15,517 nucleotides of DNA from DASTPP01 sp035762175 (GCA_035762175.1 DASTPP010000293.1:1-15517), one strand, 5' to 3'; numbered from the stretch's first letter, positions 1-8,468 are shown. Program-made: numbers and translations. Notes: generated by a model from the sequence alone, not told the origin.

Positions 1-2
1 GG

Positions 3-128
3 CTGCCGTCGGCGCCGCCGGCGGGCGCGACGGTATTGGGGCGAGGCCTGGAGCGGGTGGCGATCGCCGCGGAGGTGCTGCGGGCGCAGCGCGAACAGCT
101 CGGGCTCGAGCTTGTCCCCAAGAAGTGA
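3..128 (+). CDS. C-terminal fragment of an unrecognised protein (5' end outside window)
   Basis: An open frame enters from the left edge and ends at TGA 126-128. It gives about 41 residues ending in LGLELVPKK, with a probably helical stretch (LERVAIAAEVLRAQREQLG). The frame is uninterrupted and its codons are GC-rich at the third position, as in neighbouring genes. It converges with clpA on the other strand, with 53 bp between the two stops. The piece is too short to assign a family, and no motif is visible. That it is coding is inferred from the open frame and from the natural stop-to-stop spacing with clpA. Confidence 0.5.
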   Translation: MPSAPPAGATVLGRGLERVAIAAEVLRAQREQLGLELVPKK

Positions 129-181
129 CCAATGCCCAGGACTTCAGTCCGGGGTTCGTCCCGATCCGCGCGCGGCGGCCC

Positions 182-2533
182 TCACGCCTCGATCGGCTCG
201 TTCTTGCCGGCCGCGCCGGCCGCCTGGGCCTTCTTGGCGAGCTCGGCGGCGGTGTCGGCGTCGGCGGGCTCGGGCGCGGGCACGTAGGTGAAGCGCAGGG
301 CGCCGTTCTCGGCGTCGACGACGGCCTTGCCGCCCTTCTCGAGCTTGCCGAAGAGCAGCTCGTCGCTGAGCGGGCGCTTGACCTCCTCGTCGATGAGGCG
401 GCCGAGGGGCCTGGCGCCCTGGTCGCGGTCGTAGCCCTTCTGGGCGAGGTAGTCGCGCCCGGCGCCCGTGAGCTCGACGGTGACGTTGCGGTCGGCGAGC
501 TGGGCCGACAGCTCGCGCACGAACTTGTCGACGATGCTGTGCATGACGGCCGGGTCGAGCGCGGCGAAGCGGACGCGGGCGTCGAGGCGGTTGCGGAACT
601 CGGGGCTGAAGGTGTTCTTGTAGGCCTTGTCGTCTTCGCCGCCGCTCTGCCGGTCGCCGAAGCCGAGCTTGGTGGCGGCGAGGTCGCGCGCGCCGACGTT
701 GCTCGTCATGATGATGATCATGTGCCGGAAGTCGGCCGACTTGCCGCCGTTGTCGGTGAGCGTGCCGTGGTCGAGCACCTGCAAGAGCACGTTGAAGATG
801 TCGGGGTGCGCCTTCTCGATCTCGTCGAGCAGGAGGACGGCGTGCGGGGTCTTGGCCGCGGCCTCGGTGAGCAGGCCGCCGTGGTCGTAGCCGACGTAGC
901 CGGGCGGGGCGCCGATGAGGCGGCTGACGGCGTGCCGCTCCATGTATTCGCTCATGTCGAAGCGCATGAAGCCGATGCCCATGATCTTCGCGAGCTGCTT
1001 GGCGAGCTCGGTCTTGCCGACGCCGGTGGGGCCGGTGAAGAGAAAGTTGCCGATGGGCTTCTCGGGGCTCCTGAGGCCCGCGCGCGACATCTTGATGGTC
1101 GCGGCGATGCGCTCGATGGCCGAGTCTTGGCCGAAGATGACGCGCTTGAGCTCGCCCTCGAGGTTGCGGAGCTGCTCGCGGGCGTCGACGGTGACCTGCT
1201 TGGGGGGCACCTGGGCCATCTTGGCGAGGGTGTTCTCGACGTCGTGCACGTCGACCGTCGAGCCCTTGCCCTGCGAGAGCTTGACGGCGGCGCCGGCCTC
1301 GTCGACCACGTCGATGGCCTTGTCGGGCAGCTTGCGGTCTTGCAGGTGCCGGAACGAGAGCTGCGCCGCCGCCTCGAGCGACGGCTCGGTGTACGTGACG
1401 CCGTGGAACTCTTCGAAGCGGCTCTTCAGGCCCTTCAAGATGGCGATGGTCTCGTCGACGCTCGGCTCGCCGACGTCGATGCGCTGGAAGCGCCGGGCGA
1501 GGGCCCGGTCGCGCTCGACGTGGGTGCGGAACTCTTGGAACGTGGTCGAGCCGATGCAGCGGATCTTGCCCGAGGTGAGCGCGGGCTTGAGCAGGTTCGA
1601 GGCGTCGAGGGTGCCGCCCGAGACCGCGCCCGCGCCGATGATCGTGTGGATCTCGTCGATGAACAGGATGGCGCCGGGCTTCTTCTCGACCGCGCGCACC
1701 ACGGCCTTGACGCGGTTCTCGAAGTCGCCGCGGAACTTGGTGCCGGCGACCAGCGTGCCCATGTCGAGCGCGAAGATGGTGGCCTCTTTGAGGGCGTCGG
1801 GCACCTCGCCGCGGATGATCTTCCAGGCGAGCCCCTCGGCGATGGCCGTCTTGCCGACGCCCGCGTCGCCGACGAGCAGGGGGTTGTTCTTGCGCCGCCG
1901 CGCGAGAATGTGAATGCAGCGCGAGACCTCTTTCTCGCGCCCGATGAGCGGGTCGATGCGGCCCTCTTGGGCCTCTTTGTTGAGGTTGACGGTGAACTGC
2001 GCGAGCGGGTCTTTGGCCGCCGGCGTCGCCGCCTCGCCGCCGTCTTCGTCGGGCGGGGGCGCCTCGGCGCCGCCCTCGCCGCCGCGCTCGAGATCGTCTT
2101 CGCCGATCTTCGAGACGCCGTGCGAGATGTAGTTGACGACGTCGAGCCGGCCGACGCCCGACGAGTTCAAGAGGTGGACCGCGTAGCTGTCGCGCTCGGA
2201 GAAGATGGCGACGAGCAGGTTCTTGCCCTTCAGCTCTTCTTTGCCCGAGCTCTGCACGTGCACGGCGGCGCGCTGCACCACGCGCTGGAAGCCCAGCGAG
2301 GGCGAGGGCGTCGGGGCGCTCGGCAAAGACTCCATCTCTTTGCTGAGGTACCGGTCGAGCTTCTTGCGGAGCGCGTCGGGGTCGCCGCCGGCGTGCAAGA
2401 CGACCTTCTTGGTCTCCTCGTCGAAGAGCAGGGCGTAGAGCAGGTGCTCGACGCTGATGTACTCGTGCTGGCGCCGTCGGGCTTCGCTCGCCGCCAGGGA
2501 GAAGGCGATTTCTACTTCGGGACTGACGCGCAT
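182..2533 (-). CDS. clpA: ATP-dependent Clp protease ATP-binding subunit ClpA
   Basis: 783 residues; E. coli ClpA has 758. ClpA is the AAA+ unfoldase that feeds substrates into ClpP in the cytoplasm. The Clp N-domain occupies about residues 1-140, followed by an acidic Gly/Pro-rich linker (about 145-175). AAA module D1 has Walker A GDAGVGKT at 222-229 and Walker B around LFIDEIHT. Module D2 has Walker A GPTGVGKT at 501-508 and the LLLDEIEKAHPD Walker B. The tripeptide LGF at 623-625 lies where the ClpP-docking IGL/IGF loop is expected, so pairing with ClpP is likely. The spacing and the absence of a long ClpB-type coiled-coil middle domain favour ClpA over ClpB or ClpC. The ATG is preceded by GAGAGG only 3 nt away, and the gene follows clpS directly, the classical clpS-clpA operon order. 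Its start lies inside the unterminated clpS frame. No clpP is in the window. Confidence 0.96.
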   Translation of the reverse strand: MRVSPEVEIAFSLAASEARRRQHEYISVEHLLYALLFDEETKKVVLHAGGDPDALRKKLDRYLSKEMESLPSAPTPSPSLGFQRVVQRAAVHVQSSGKEELKGKNLLVAIFSERDSYAVHLLNSSGVGRLDVVNYISHGVSKIGEDDLERGGEGGAEAPPPDEDGGEAATPAAKDPLAQFTVNLNKEAQEGRIDPLIGREKEVSRCIHILARRRKNNPLLVGDAGVGKTAIAEGLAWKIIRGEVPDALKEATIFALDMGTLVAGTKFRGDFENRVKAVVRAVEKKPGAILFIDEIHTIIGAGAVSGGTLDASNLLKPALTSGKIRCIGSTTFQEFRTHVERDRALARRFQRIDVGEPSVDETIAILKGLKSRFEEFHGVTYTEPSLEAAAQLSFRHLQDRKLPDKAIDVVDEAGAAVKLSQGKGSTVDVHDVENTLAKMAQVPPKQVTVDAREQLRNLEGELKRVIFGQDSAIERIAATIKMSRAGLRSPEKPIGNFLFTGPTGVGKTELAKQLAKIMGIGFMRFDMSEYMERHAVSRLIGAPPGYVGYDHGGLLTEAAAKTPHAVLLLDEIEKAHPDIFNVLLQVLDHGTLTDNGGKSADFRHMIIIMTSNVGARDLAATKLGFGDRQSGGEDDKAYKNTFSPEFRNRLDARVRFAALDPAVMHSIVDKFVRELSAQLADRNVTVELTGAGRDYLAQKGYDRDQGARPLGRLIDEEVKRPLSDELLFGKLEKGGKAVVDAENGALRFTYVPAPEPADADTAAELAKKAQAAGAAGKNEPIEA

Positions 2534-2546
2534 CGGCCTCTCGTAA

Positions 2547-2903
2547 CTCGGGTTCGGCGGTGATCTTCAACGGCATGCCGTGCTCGCGGGCGAAGTCGCT
2601 CACCTGCGAGACCTTGGTCTCGGCGATGTCGCGTGGGTAGTAGCCACAGACGCCGTGCCCGCGGTGGTGGACCGAGAGCATGATGTGCGTGGCCTCGGGC
2701 TCGCTCTTGTGAAAGAAGCGCATCAAGACCAAGACGACGAACTCCATCGTGGTGTAGTCGTCGTTGTGCAAGATGACCTTGTAGCGCGCCGGCTTGTCGA
2801 CCTTGGGCTTGATGACGGTCGAGACGTCGCCCTCGCGCTCGGGGTCGTTCGGGTCGTTCGGGTCGTTCCGGTCGGGGCCGTTCCGGTCGGGGTCGTTCGC
2901 CAT
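2547..2903 (-). CDS. clpS: ATP-dependent Clp protease adaptor ClpS (stop codon missing)
   Basis: ClpS delivers N-degron substrates to ClpA. The start is ATG 2903-2901. The N-terminus (about 1-30) is disordered and repeat-rich (NDPNDPNDP). The ClpS core runs from about Y41 (YKVILHNDDYTTMEFVV) to P118. N47-D48-D49 match the Asn-Asp-Asp of the N-degron pocket, and H79 (LSVHHRGHG) matches the pocket histidine, His66 in E. coli. AETKV (94-98) and FAREHGMPL are family-typical. Homologs end just after this core, but here residue 119 (E) is followed by TTA rather than a stop. The frame then stays open through the whole of clpA, in a different frame, to a stop at about 144. The coordinates give the family-supported part only. 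One substitution (TTA to TAA, base 2545) would restore a 119-residue protein. No clear Shine-Dalgarno precedes the ATG. The family call is very sure; the 3' end is not. Confidence 0.9.
2842..2898 (-). repeat. 9-bp tandem repeat in the 5' end of clpS
   Basis: Three perfect copies of GGGTCGTTC (+ strand, 2842-2868) are followed by degenerate units with CGGTCGGGG and CCGTTC up to about 2898. Nine bases is three codons, so the repeat keeps the frame and encodes Asn-Asp-Pro units plus DRNGPDRNDP in the disordered ClpS N-terminus. Copy-number changes would lengthen or shorten this tail without touching the folded adaptor domain. Confidence 0.75.
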
Positions 2904-2943
2904 GGTTGGGTGGGCGCGGTGCCCGGGGTGGGGGGCGGGGGGC

Positions 2944-2957
2944 TACTTTGGGCATAG
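2944..2957. promoter_or_regulatory. Candidate divergent -10 boxes between clpS and the thioesterase gene
   Basis: The 110-bp gap between the divergent starts (2903 and 3014) holds one less GC-rich spot, CTACTTTGGGCATAG. On the plus strand TACTTT (2944-2949) could serve the thioesterase gene. On the minus strand CTATGC (2957-2952) could serve clpS. Neither has a convincing -35 hexamer. This is weak evidence based only on base composition and position. Confidence 0.25.
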
Positions 2958-3013
2958 GGCCGCCCTCGCACAAGGGTTGCCCCGAACGCGCCGCCGCGCA
3001 ACACCCTCGGGCC

Positions 3014-3481
3014 ATGAGCGAAGAGAGCCTGCAAGACCGTTACGCCGCCCGGAGCCGCTGCTTCGGCTGCGGCCCCGCCAACGAGCGGGGCCTGCGCATC
3101 AAGAGCCGGCCCGAGGGCGAGGGGCTGGTCGCCACCTTCACCCCCGAGCCCCACCATGAGGCCTTCCCCGGCGTCGTCAACGGCGGCATCATCGGCGCCC
3201 TGCTCGATTGTCACAGCAATTGGGCGGGCGGCTACGCCCTGATGAAGGCCCGGGGCGCCGCGGCCCCGCCCTGCACCGTGACGGCCGAATTCTCGGTCAA
3301 GCTCAGGCGGCCCACCCCCCTCGGCCCCGAGCTGCGCCTCTTCGCCCGCCCCGTCGCCGTCGACGGCGACAAGGTCACGGTCGAGGCGACGCTCGAGGCG
3401 AACGGCAAGGTGACCGCCACCTGTACCGGCGTCTTTGTCGCGGTCAAAGAAGACCACCCGGCCTACCATCGTTGGGGGTGA
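3014..3481 (+). CDS. PaaI/hotdog-fold thioesterase family protein
   Basis: 155 residues from ATG 3014. The protein begins with a Cys-containing N-terminal motif, RSRCFGCGPANERGLRIK, common in PaaI-like thioesterases. It continues with HHEAFPGVVNGGIIGALLDCHSNWAG, the hotdog helix region with the VNGG turn and an acidic residue that usually supports catalysis. Beta strands TVTAEFSVKLRRPTPLG and VTVEATLEANGKVTATCTGVFV follow, typical of the single-hotdog fold. By family it hydrolyses acyl-CoA or a related thioester in the cytoplasm; the substrate cannot be read from sequence. An upstream in-frame GTG or TTG would add a Gly/Arg-rich extension with no family similarity, so the ATG is preferred. 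No Shine-Dalgarno is obvious. It stands alone, divergent from clpS. Confidence 0.88.
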   Translation: MSEESLQDRYAARSRCFGCGPANERGLRIKSRPEGEGLVATFTPEPHHEAFPGVVNGGIIGALLDCHSNWAGGYALMKARGAAAPPCTVTAEFSVKLRRPTPLGPELRLFARPVAVDGDKVTVEATLEANGKVTATCTGVFVAVKEDHPAYHRWG

Positions 3482-3493
3482 GGGCTGCGCGGT

Positions 3494-3536
3494 GGCCCCC
3501 CGGGGCCGGGCCGCGCCCCCCGGGCCGGCGGGCCCG
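3494..3536 (+). terminator. Candidate hairpins downstream of the thioesterase gene
   Basis: Two GC-only inverted repeats follow the stop codon: GGCCCC/GGGGCC (3494-3507, 2-nt loop) and CGGGCC/GGCCCG (3521-3536, 4-nt loop). There is no T-tract, so a classical intrinsic terminator is not shown. At this GC content such hairpins also arise by chance. Confidence 0.25.
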
Positions 3537-3656
3537 CGAGGGAGGTGAAGGGTGCGCCCCCGACGCGCCCCCGACAAGGTGCGTCGCGGGGGTCCTGCCC
3601 AAACGGGCGGGGGCTCGGCCGTGGGCCGCGGGGCGGGCCCGCCCGTTCGGGGGGGC

Positions 3657-3685
3657 GGCGTCCCGGCGCGGCGTGGCGGTCGGGC
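3657..3685 (-). repeat. Inverted, diverged copy of the ettA-upstream repeat
   Basis: Bases 3664-3685 match the reverse complement of the 35-bp direct repeat at 21 of 22 positions. Similarity extends left to about 3657 if a 1-nt insertion is allowed. It lies about 80 bp upstream of the first direct copy. Confidence 0.7.
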
Positions 3686-3764
3686 GGGGACGTCCGCCGG
3701 GCACTCCGAACTCGCCTCCCTAGACGGGAGGCTCAGACAGCAGGGCCCCCGCCCTCTGGACGCA

Positions 3765-3799
3765 CCGGCCCGACCGCCACGCCGTGCCGGACGGTCAGG
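3765..3799 (+). repeat. 35-bp direct repeat, copy 1
   Basis: The unit starts CCGGCCCGACCG and ends GGACGGTCAGG. It is identical over 35 bp to copy 2, located 71 bp downstream, and after one mismatch (T/C) both continue GCGAG. Inside each unit GACCG and CGGTC can pair, with an extra CC/GG pair across a bulged base, so each copy can form a small hairpin. Confidence 0.85.
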
Positions 3800-3835
3800 T
3801 GCGAGGCGACGGGTCTCGCGGCGGCGCCCGAGGCG

Positions 3836-3870
3836 CCGGCCCGACCGCCACGCCGTGCCGGACGGTCAGG
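3836..3870 (+). repeat. 35-bp direct repeat, copy 2
   Basis: Exact 35-bp match to copy 1, ending 77 bp before the ettA start. With the inverted copy at 3657-3685 it makes a three-member family confined to this gap. The function is unknown. Confidence 0.85.
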
Positions 3871-3911
3871 CGCGAGAGGAGGGGCGGAGCGAGGGAGAGC
3901 CCGCTGCCGTC

Positions 3912-3940
3912 TTGCCCCCCGCGGCGACGTGGGCAAGTCT
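3912..3940 (+). promoter_or_regulatory. Candidate ettA promoter giving a leaderless start
   Basis: TTGCCC (3912-3917) and AAGTCT (3935-3940) are separated by exactly 17 bp, and 7 nt separate the -10-like box from the GTG at 3948. This places the predicted transcription start on the start codon, which fits the lack of a Shine-Dalgarno sequence before ettA. The hexamers match the sigma-70 consensus only partly. Confidence 0.4.
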
Positions 3941-3947
3941 GCCGACC

Positions 3948-5621
<1,674 letters not shown>

Positions 5622-5622
5622 G

Positions 5623-5666
5623 CCGCGCCCGGGCGCGGGCGCGGGCGCGGACGCGGGCGCGGCCGC
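5623..5666. repeat. 16-bp palindrome and GGGCGC hexamer array after ettA
   Basis: CCGCGCCCGGGCGCGG (5623-5638) is a perfect palindrome starting 2 nt after the ettA stop. From 5631 to 5666 the sequence is six consecutive hexamers: GGGCGC x3, GGACGC, GGGCGC, GGCCGC. The array lies between two convergent genes and could act as a GC-only terminator structure or be a slippage product. No T-tract is present. Confidence 0.6.
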
Positions 5667-5720
5667 GGGGCGAGGCGGGCGCCCCCGGGCCGGAGCCGCC
5701 GCGCCCGCCGCCTGCGCGAC

Positions 5721-6854
5721 TCAGCCGGCCGCGCGTGACGCCCAGGCGTGCACCGCGCCCCGGTGCAGCGCCGCGTAGACGCGGTCGCGCAGGGCGTTGG
5801 CCTCTTCGTGCGTGAGGGTGCGCTCGAGATCGCGCAGGACGACGCGCACGAGCACGTTCTTCTGCCCCGGGCCGAGGCCGAGGCGCCCGCGCGCGGCGGC
5901 CGAGAGCGCTGCGTAGGGCGTCTCGGAGAGCACCTCGACGCTCTCGACGCGCGCGGCGTCTTCGCCCAGCGCCTCGCGGGCCCGATCGCCGAGGGTCTCG
6001 ACGTCGTCGCCCTCGGCGACGGCGAGCGACAGATCGCGCCGCAGCGGCGGCATGCTCGAGACCGGCCGGTAGGGCTCGAGATCGCGCATCTGGGCGGCGA
6101 CGCGGGGGTCGGTCGAGCGCAACAGGCGGATGTCGGGCACGCCCTTGCGGAGCATGAGGACGCGGTCGAGGCCCAGGCCCATCGCCAGGCCCGAGGTCTC
6201 GGGCCCGAGCCCCTCGGCGCCGAGCACGTGGCGCGAGGCGAGGCCGCATTCGCCGACCTCGACCCAGGTCTCGCCGTCGCGCGCGTCGATCTGCCGCCCC
6301 GCTTCGGTATAAGGGTGCGCGGCCGGCGTCGTGCGCCAGGCCCGGCCGGGCAGGAGGGCCTCCATCGCGGTCGCGATCATGGCCTCGAGATCGCCCGCCG
6401 AGAGCTCGGCGCCGCCGCGGCGCAGGCGCCACAGGTCGAGCTGGTGGGGCTCGCCCGCGTGGAGGCGATCGATGCAGTCGCGCCGGTAGACGATGCCCGG
6501 GCAGACGAGCAAGACGTCGCGCCAGCCCTGGTCGCGGGCGAGCTCGGCGAGCGCGGCGGGCACGACGGCGGTCGTTTGCGTCCGGAGCACGACGTCGCGG
6601 GCGACGTAGCGCGTGTAGCGGGCGTCGCGGACGACGCCCTCGGGCGAGTAGCGGAGGCGGTCGTAGTTGTCGGCGACCGAGGCGAGCGGCGGGGCGCGGC
6701 GGACGCGGGGCTCGGCGCCCCAGGCGGCGGCGAGGGCGGCCGTCGCGCCATCGACGAGCCGTTGCAGGGCGTGGGGGCCGTCGTTCGGGTCGGTCAAGTC
6801 GGCGACGGAAAGCGCGCGGCGCAGCGCCGCGGTGTCGAGCGTTCTCGGGGGCAT
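5721..6854 (-). CDS. Single-chain phenylalanyl-tRNA synthetase-like protein (PheS-type core plus FDX-ACB domain)
   Basis: 377 residues from ATG 6854. Residues about 30-265 form a class II aminoacyl-tRNA synthetase core of PheS type: the VVLRTQTTAVVPAAL segment, VYRRDCIDRLHAGEPHQLDLW in the motif 2 area, AHPYTEAGRQIDAR, and motif 3 GLGLDR (226-231) followed by PDIRLLRSTDPR. Residues about 270-372 (MPPLRRDLSLAV...LVRVVLRDLERTLTHEEANALRDRVYAAL) match the ferredoxin-fold anticodon-binding domain normally found on PheT. This order and size resemble mitochondrial monomeric PheRS (FARS2), and bacterial PheS-related proteins of unknown ligase function. No pheS/pheT pair is in the window, so it may be an extra paralog that does not charge tRNA-Phe. 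The start is supported by GAGGA 6 nt upstream. Confidence 0.85.
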   Translation of the reverse strand: MPPRTLDTAALRRALSVADLTDPNDGPHALQRLVDGATAALAAAWGAEPRVRRAPPLASVADNYDRLRYSPEGVVRDARYTRYVARDVVLRTQTTAVVPAALAELARDQGWRDVLLVCPGIVYRRDCIDRLHAGEPHQLDLWRLRRGGAELSAGDLEAMIATAMEALLPGRAWRTTPAAHPYTEAGRQIDARDGETWVEVGECGLASRHVLGAEGLGPETSGLAMGLGLDRVLMLRKGVPDIRLLRSTDPRVAAQMRDLEPYRPVSSMPPLRRDLSLAVAEGDDVETLGDRAREALGEDAARVESVEVLSETPYAALSAAARGRLGLGPGQKNVLVRVVLRDLERTLTHEEANALRDRVYAALHRGAVHAWASRAAG

Positions 6855-6860
6855 GGGTTG

Positions 6861-6865
6861 TCCTC
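6861..6865 (-). promoter_or_regulatory. Ribosome binding site of the PheRS-like gene
   Basis: GAGGA on the minus strand lies 6 nt before ATG 6854. It is one of the few clear Shine-Dalgarno sequences in the window and fixes this start over upstream in-frame codons. An eight-base T run (minus strand) lies just upstream of it. Confidence 0.65.
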
Positions 6866-7150
6866 GCGGAAAAAAAACGTCAGGGCGAGGACGCCCCGCG
6901 CGCCGGCGGGCCAGGCCGCGTGCGGGCGCGCGGGCGCGATGAAAGGTCGCCGCGCCGCCGCTGCCGCCGGGGCCTCGGGCCGGGCACGTTCGGGGCGCCT
7001 CGCGTAGGAGGGCCAAAACGAGCCGGACCTTGCGGGTCAGCCCCCGCACCCCGCCGCGTGATTTCTGGCGCCCGTTCGCGTTCGCTGCGAGCCGCCCGTC
7101 ACCCGCGCGGGGTGGGGGGCCCGAGAAACCGTCGCGTCAGCCGGCCGCTC

Positions 7151-7170
7151 ATCGCTATACAAATATACGC
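7151..7170. promoter_or_regulatory. AT-rich island, candidate promoter region
   Basis: Only 7 of these 20 bases are G or C, in DNA that is about 75% GC. It contains TATACA (7156-7161) and TATACG (7164-7169) on the plus strand and TATATT on the minus strand. No good -35 hexamer sits at 17 bp for any of them. It lies about 95-110 bp before the lipoprotein start and about 300 bp before the PheRS-like start. Confidence 0.35.
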
Positions 7171-7262
7171 TCTCGGGCCGCGAACGCCACGCCAAAACGC
7201 CGCCGGGCGCCGCCCCGCGCGTCGGTGCGCCGCCGTCGGCCGGAACCTTTCGCCGCGCCGAG

Positions 7263-8468
7263 GTGTCGGCTCCGGGCGTGAGGGCACGTTCGATCTCGAC
7301 CCTGCTCGCAGGCCTCGGCGCGCTCGGCGCCTGCGCGACGCCCGCCGGCCCGGGCGCCGCTTCGGCGCCTCCCGCGCTGTCGATCGCGCCGCCCGCGGGC
7401 TCGCTCGTGGCGGCGACGCCGGCTGCCGGGCGGGCGGCGGCGCAGGGGGCCCGCGCGTCGCGCTGCGTGTTGCCGCCGCCCGCGGCGGTGCCTCCCGAGT
7501 CGCCGGCCTCGGTCGCCGGGCGCTGCCGGCCCCCGAGCGCCGAGGCGAAGGCGCCGGTGCGGGCGCGCTTGCTGCGGGCGTTCGAGCGGGAGCACGACGG
7601 CAGCCGCGTCGACGTGTGGTTCGGCTGCGATCGACTGGGCCCCGAGGTCGACGAGATCGTGTTCGAGCGGGGCAGCGGCCACGGCGGCTCGCTCGAGCTC
7701 TGGCGCCTGCGCCGCGCCCGCGAAGGCCGGCCCCGCTACGAGCTGCTCGGCCTGGGCGCGCAGGCCTACCACGTGCGTCCGGGCGAGCCGGCGGCGCAGG
7801 CCTTTCGCGGCGAGGTCGACGCGGGCCGGGTCGAGGCGGCGTTGCCCTCGGTGCGGGCCGCGCTGGTCGCGCTGCCCCGCGAGATCGAGGCGCCCCCGCC
7901 GCCGGGGTACCTCATCCGGGGGATGCGCTACGTCACCTCGTCGAACGACGTTCACGTTTCGGTCGAGCTGCGCGACGCCGCGGGGGCCCGGCTCGAGCGC
8001 TCGTTCACGGGCTACGGGGGCTCGTCCGGGCAGGAAGAGCACCTGCCCATGTCGATCGCCGGCGAGGCGCTCTCGGCGATCGTCGACGGGGCGGGCGCCG
8101 AAGCGGCCTCGGTCGACGAGGAAGCCCGCGCGTTCTTCGCCGGGCGCCTACGGCGCGCCGCGGCGTCCGAGCCCTACTGGTGGGTCGGAGAGCGGCTCGC
8201 CCTGCTCGCGGCGTCGTTCGGCAGCGCCGCGGCGCTCGGGCCGCTGCTCTCGATGGCGCGCGCGCCGGCGGGCGACGCGTCGGTCGAGCGCTCGCGCGGG
8301 CTCGCCCTCGACGCGCTCGCGGCCCTGAGCGGCTGGGACGCCCGGCGCGGAGAGGGAGGCGTCCGACGCCCGGACGGGCAGGCGGCGGAGGCCTACGCCG
8401 AGGCCTGCGGCCCGCCCGGGGGCGCGGCGGGCGGGGCGGCGGGCGCGACGAAGTTATTCGTTTTTTGA
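7263..8468 (+). CDS. Putative secreted lipoprotein with HEAT-like C-terminal segment
   Basis: 401 residues from GTG 7263; GTG 7278 is an equally possible start and leaves a more compact signal (VRARSISTLLAGLGALGAC). The N-terminus is a lipoprotein signal peptide: basic residues, hydrophobic core, then lipobox LGAC, so the mature protein should be lipid-anchored. An Ala/Pro-rich linker follows. Next comes a probably beta-rich domain (about 90-270) with DVWFGCDRLGPEVDEIVFERGSG and the GYLIRGMRYVTSSNDVHVSVELRD strand region, which I do not recognise. The C-terminal part (WWVGERLALLAASFG...RGLALDALAALSGWD) resembles a degenerate HEAT repeat ending in the GWD motif often seen in myxobacterial envelope proteins. 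The protein ends LFVF at a T6 run. The function is unknown; export is inferred from the lipobox. Confidence 0.75.
   Translation: MSAPGVRARSISTLLAGLGALGACATPAGPGAASAPPALSIAPPAGSLVAATPAAGRAAAQGARASRCVLPPPAAVPPESPASVAGRCRPPSAEAKAPVRARLLRAFEREHDGSRVDVWFGCDRLGPEVDEIVFERGSGHGGSLELWRLRRAREGRPRYELLGLGAQAYHVRPGEPAAQAFRGEVDAGRVEAALPSVRAALVALPREIEAPPPPGYLIRGMRYVTSSNDVHVSVELRDAAGARLERSFTGYGGSSGQEEHLPMSIAGEALSAIVDGAGAEAASVDEEARAFFAGRLRRAAASEPYWWVGERLALLAASFGSAAALGPLLSMARAPAGDASVERSRGLALDALAALSGWDARRGEGGVRRPDGQAAEAYAEACGPPGGAAGGAAGATKLFVF

Larger units (their letters stand above)
3482..3947. other. Noncoding gap between the thioesterase gene and ettA
   Basis: This 466-bp stretch is open in plus-strand frames only because of base composition. 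The translations are Arg/Pro/Gly-rich and share nothing with a known family, and EttA homology starts at 3948. The gap holds GC hairpins just after the thioesterase gene, three copies of a short repeat (3657-3870) and a candidate ettA promoter at its right end. Confidence 0.6.
6855..7262. other. Noncoding gap between divergent PheRS-like and lipoprotein genes
   Basis: 408 bp with no supportable gene. It holds the PheRS-like Shine-Dalgarno, an A/T homopolymer run (6869-6877), a small hairpin TGCGGG/CCCGCA (7031-7048), two GCCAAAACG words (about 7012 and 7190) and the AT-rich patch ATCGCTATACAAATATACGC (7151-7170). As the region lies between divergent starts, promoters for both genes are expected here. 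Open frames crossing it are Arg/Pro-rich composition artefacts. Confidence 0.55.

Noticed and set aside
144..2546. The out-of-frame continuation of clpS through clpA as a real protein
   Set aside because: Beyond residue 119 the translation is Arg/Pro/Ala-rich shadow sequence of clpA. It is reported as a missing stop, not as a genuine 919-residue protein.
125..2563. 812-codon plus-strand open frame antisense to clpA
   Set aside because: Its translation is Val/Ala/Leu/Gly/Arg-rich with no family pattern, while the opposite strand encodes a textbook ClpA. Long antisense frames are expected at this GC content.
3657..3870. CRISPR array
   Set aside because: Only two perfect copies plus one inverted copy are present, with unequal spacing and no cas genes.
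3545..3947. Long upstream extension of ettA
   Set aside because: It is Arg/Pro/Gly-rich, contains the noncoding repeats and has no similarity to EttA, whose homology starts exactly at GTG 3948.
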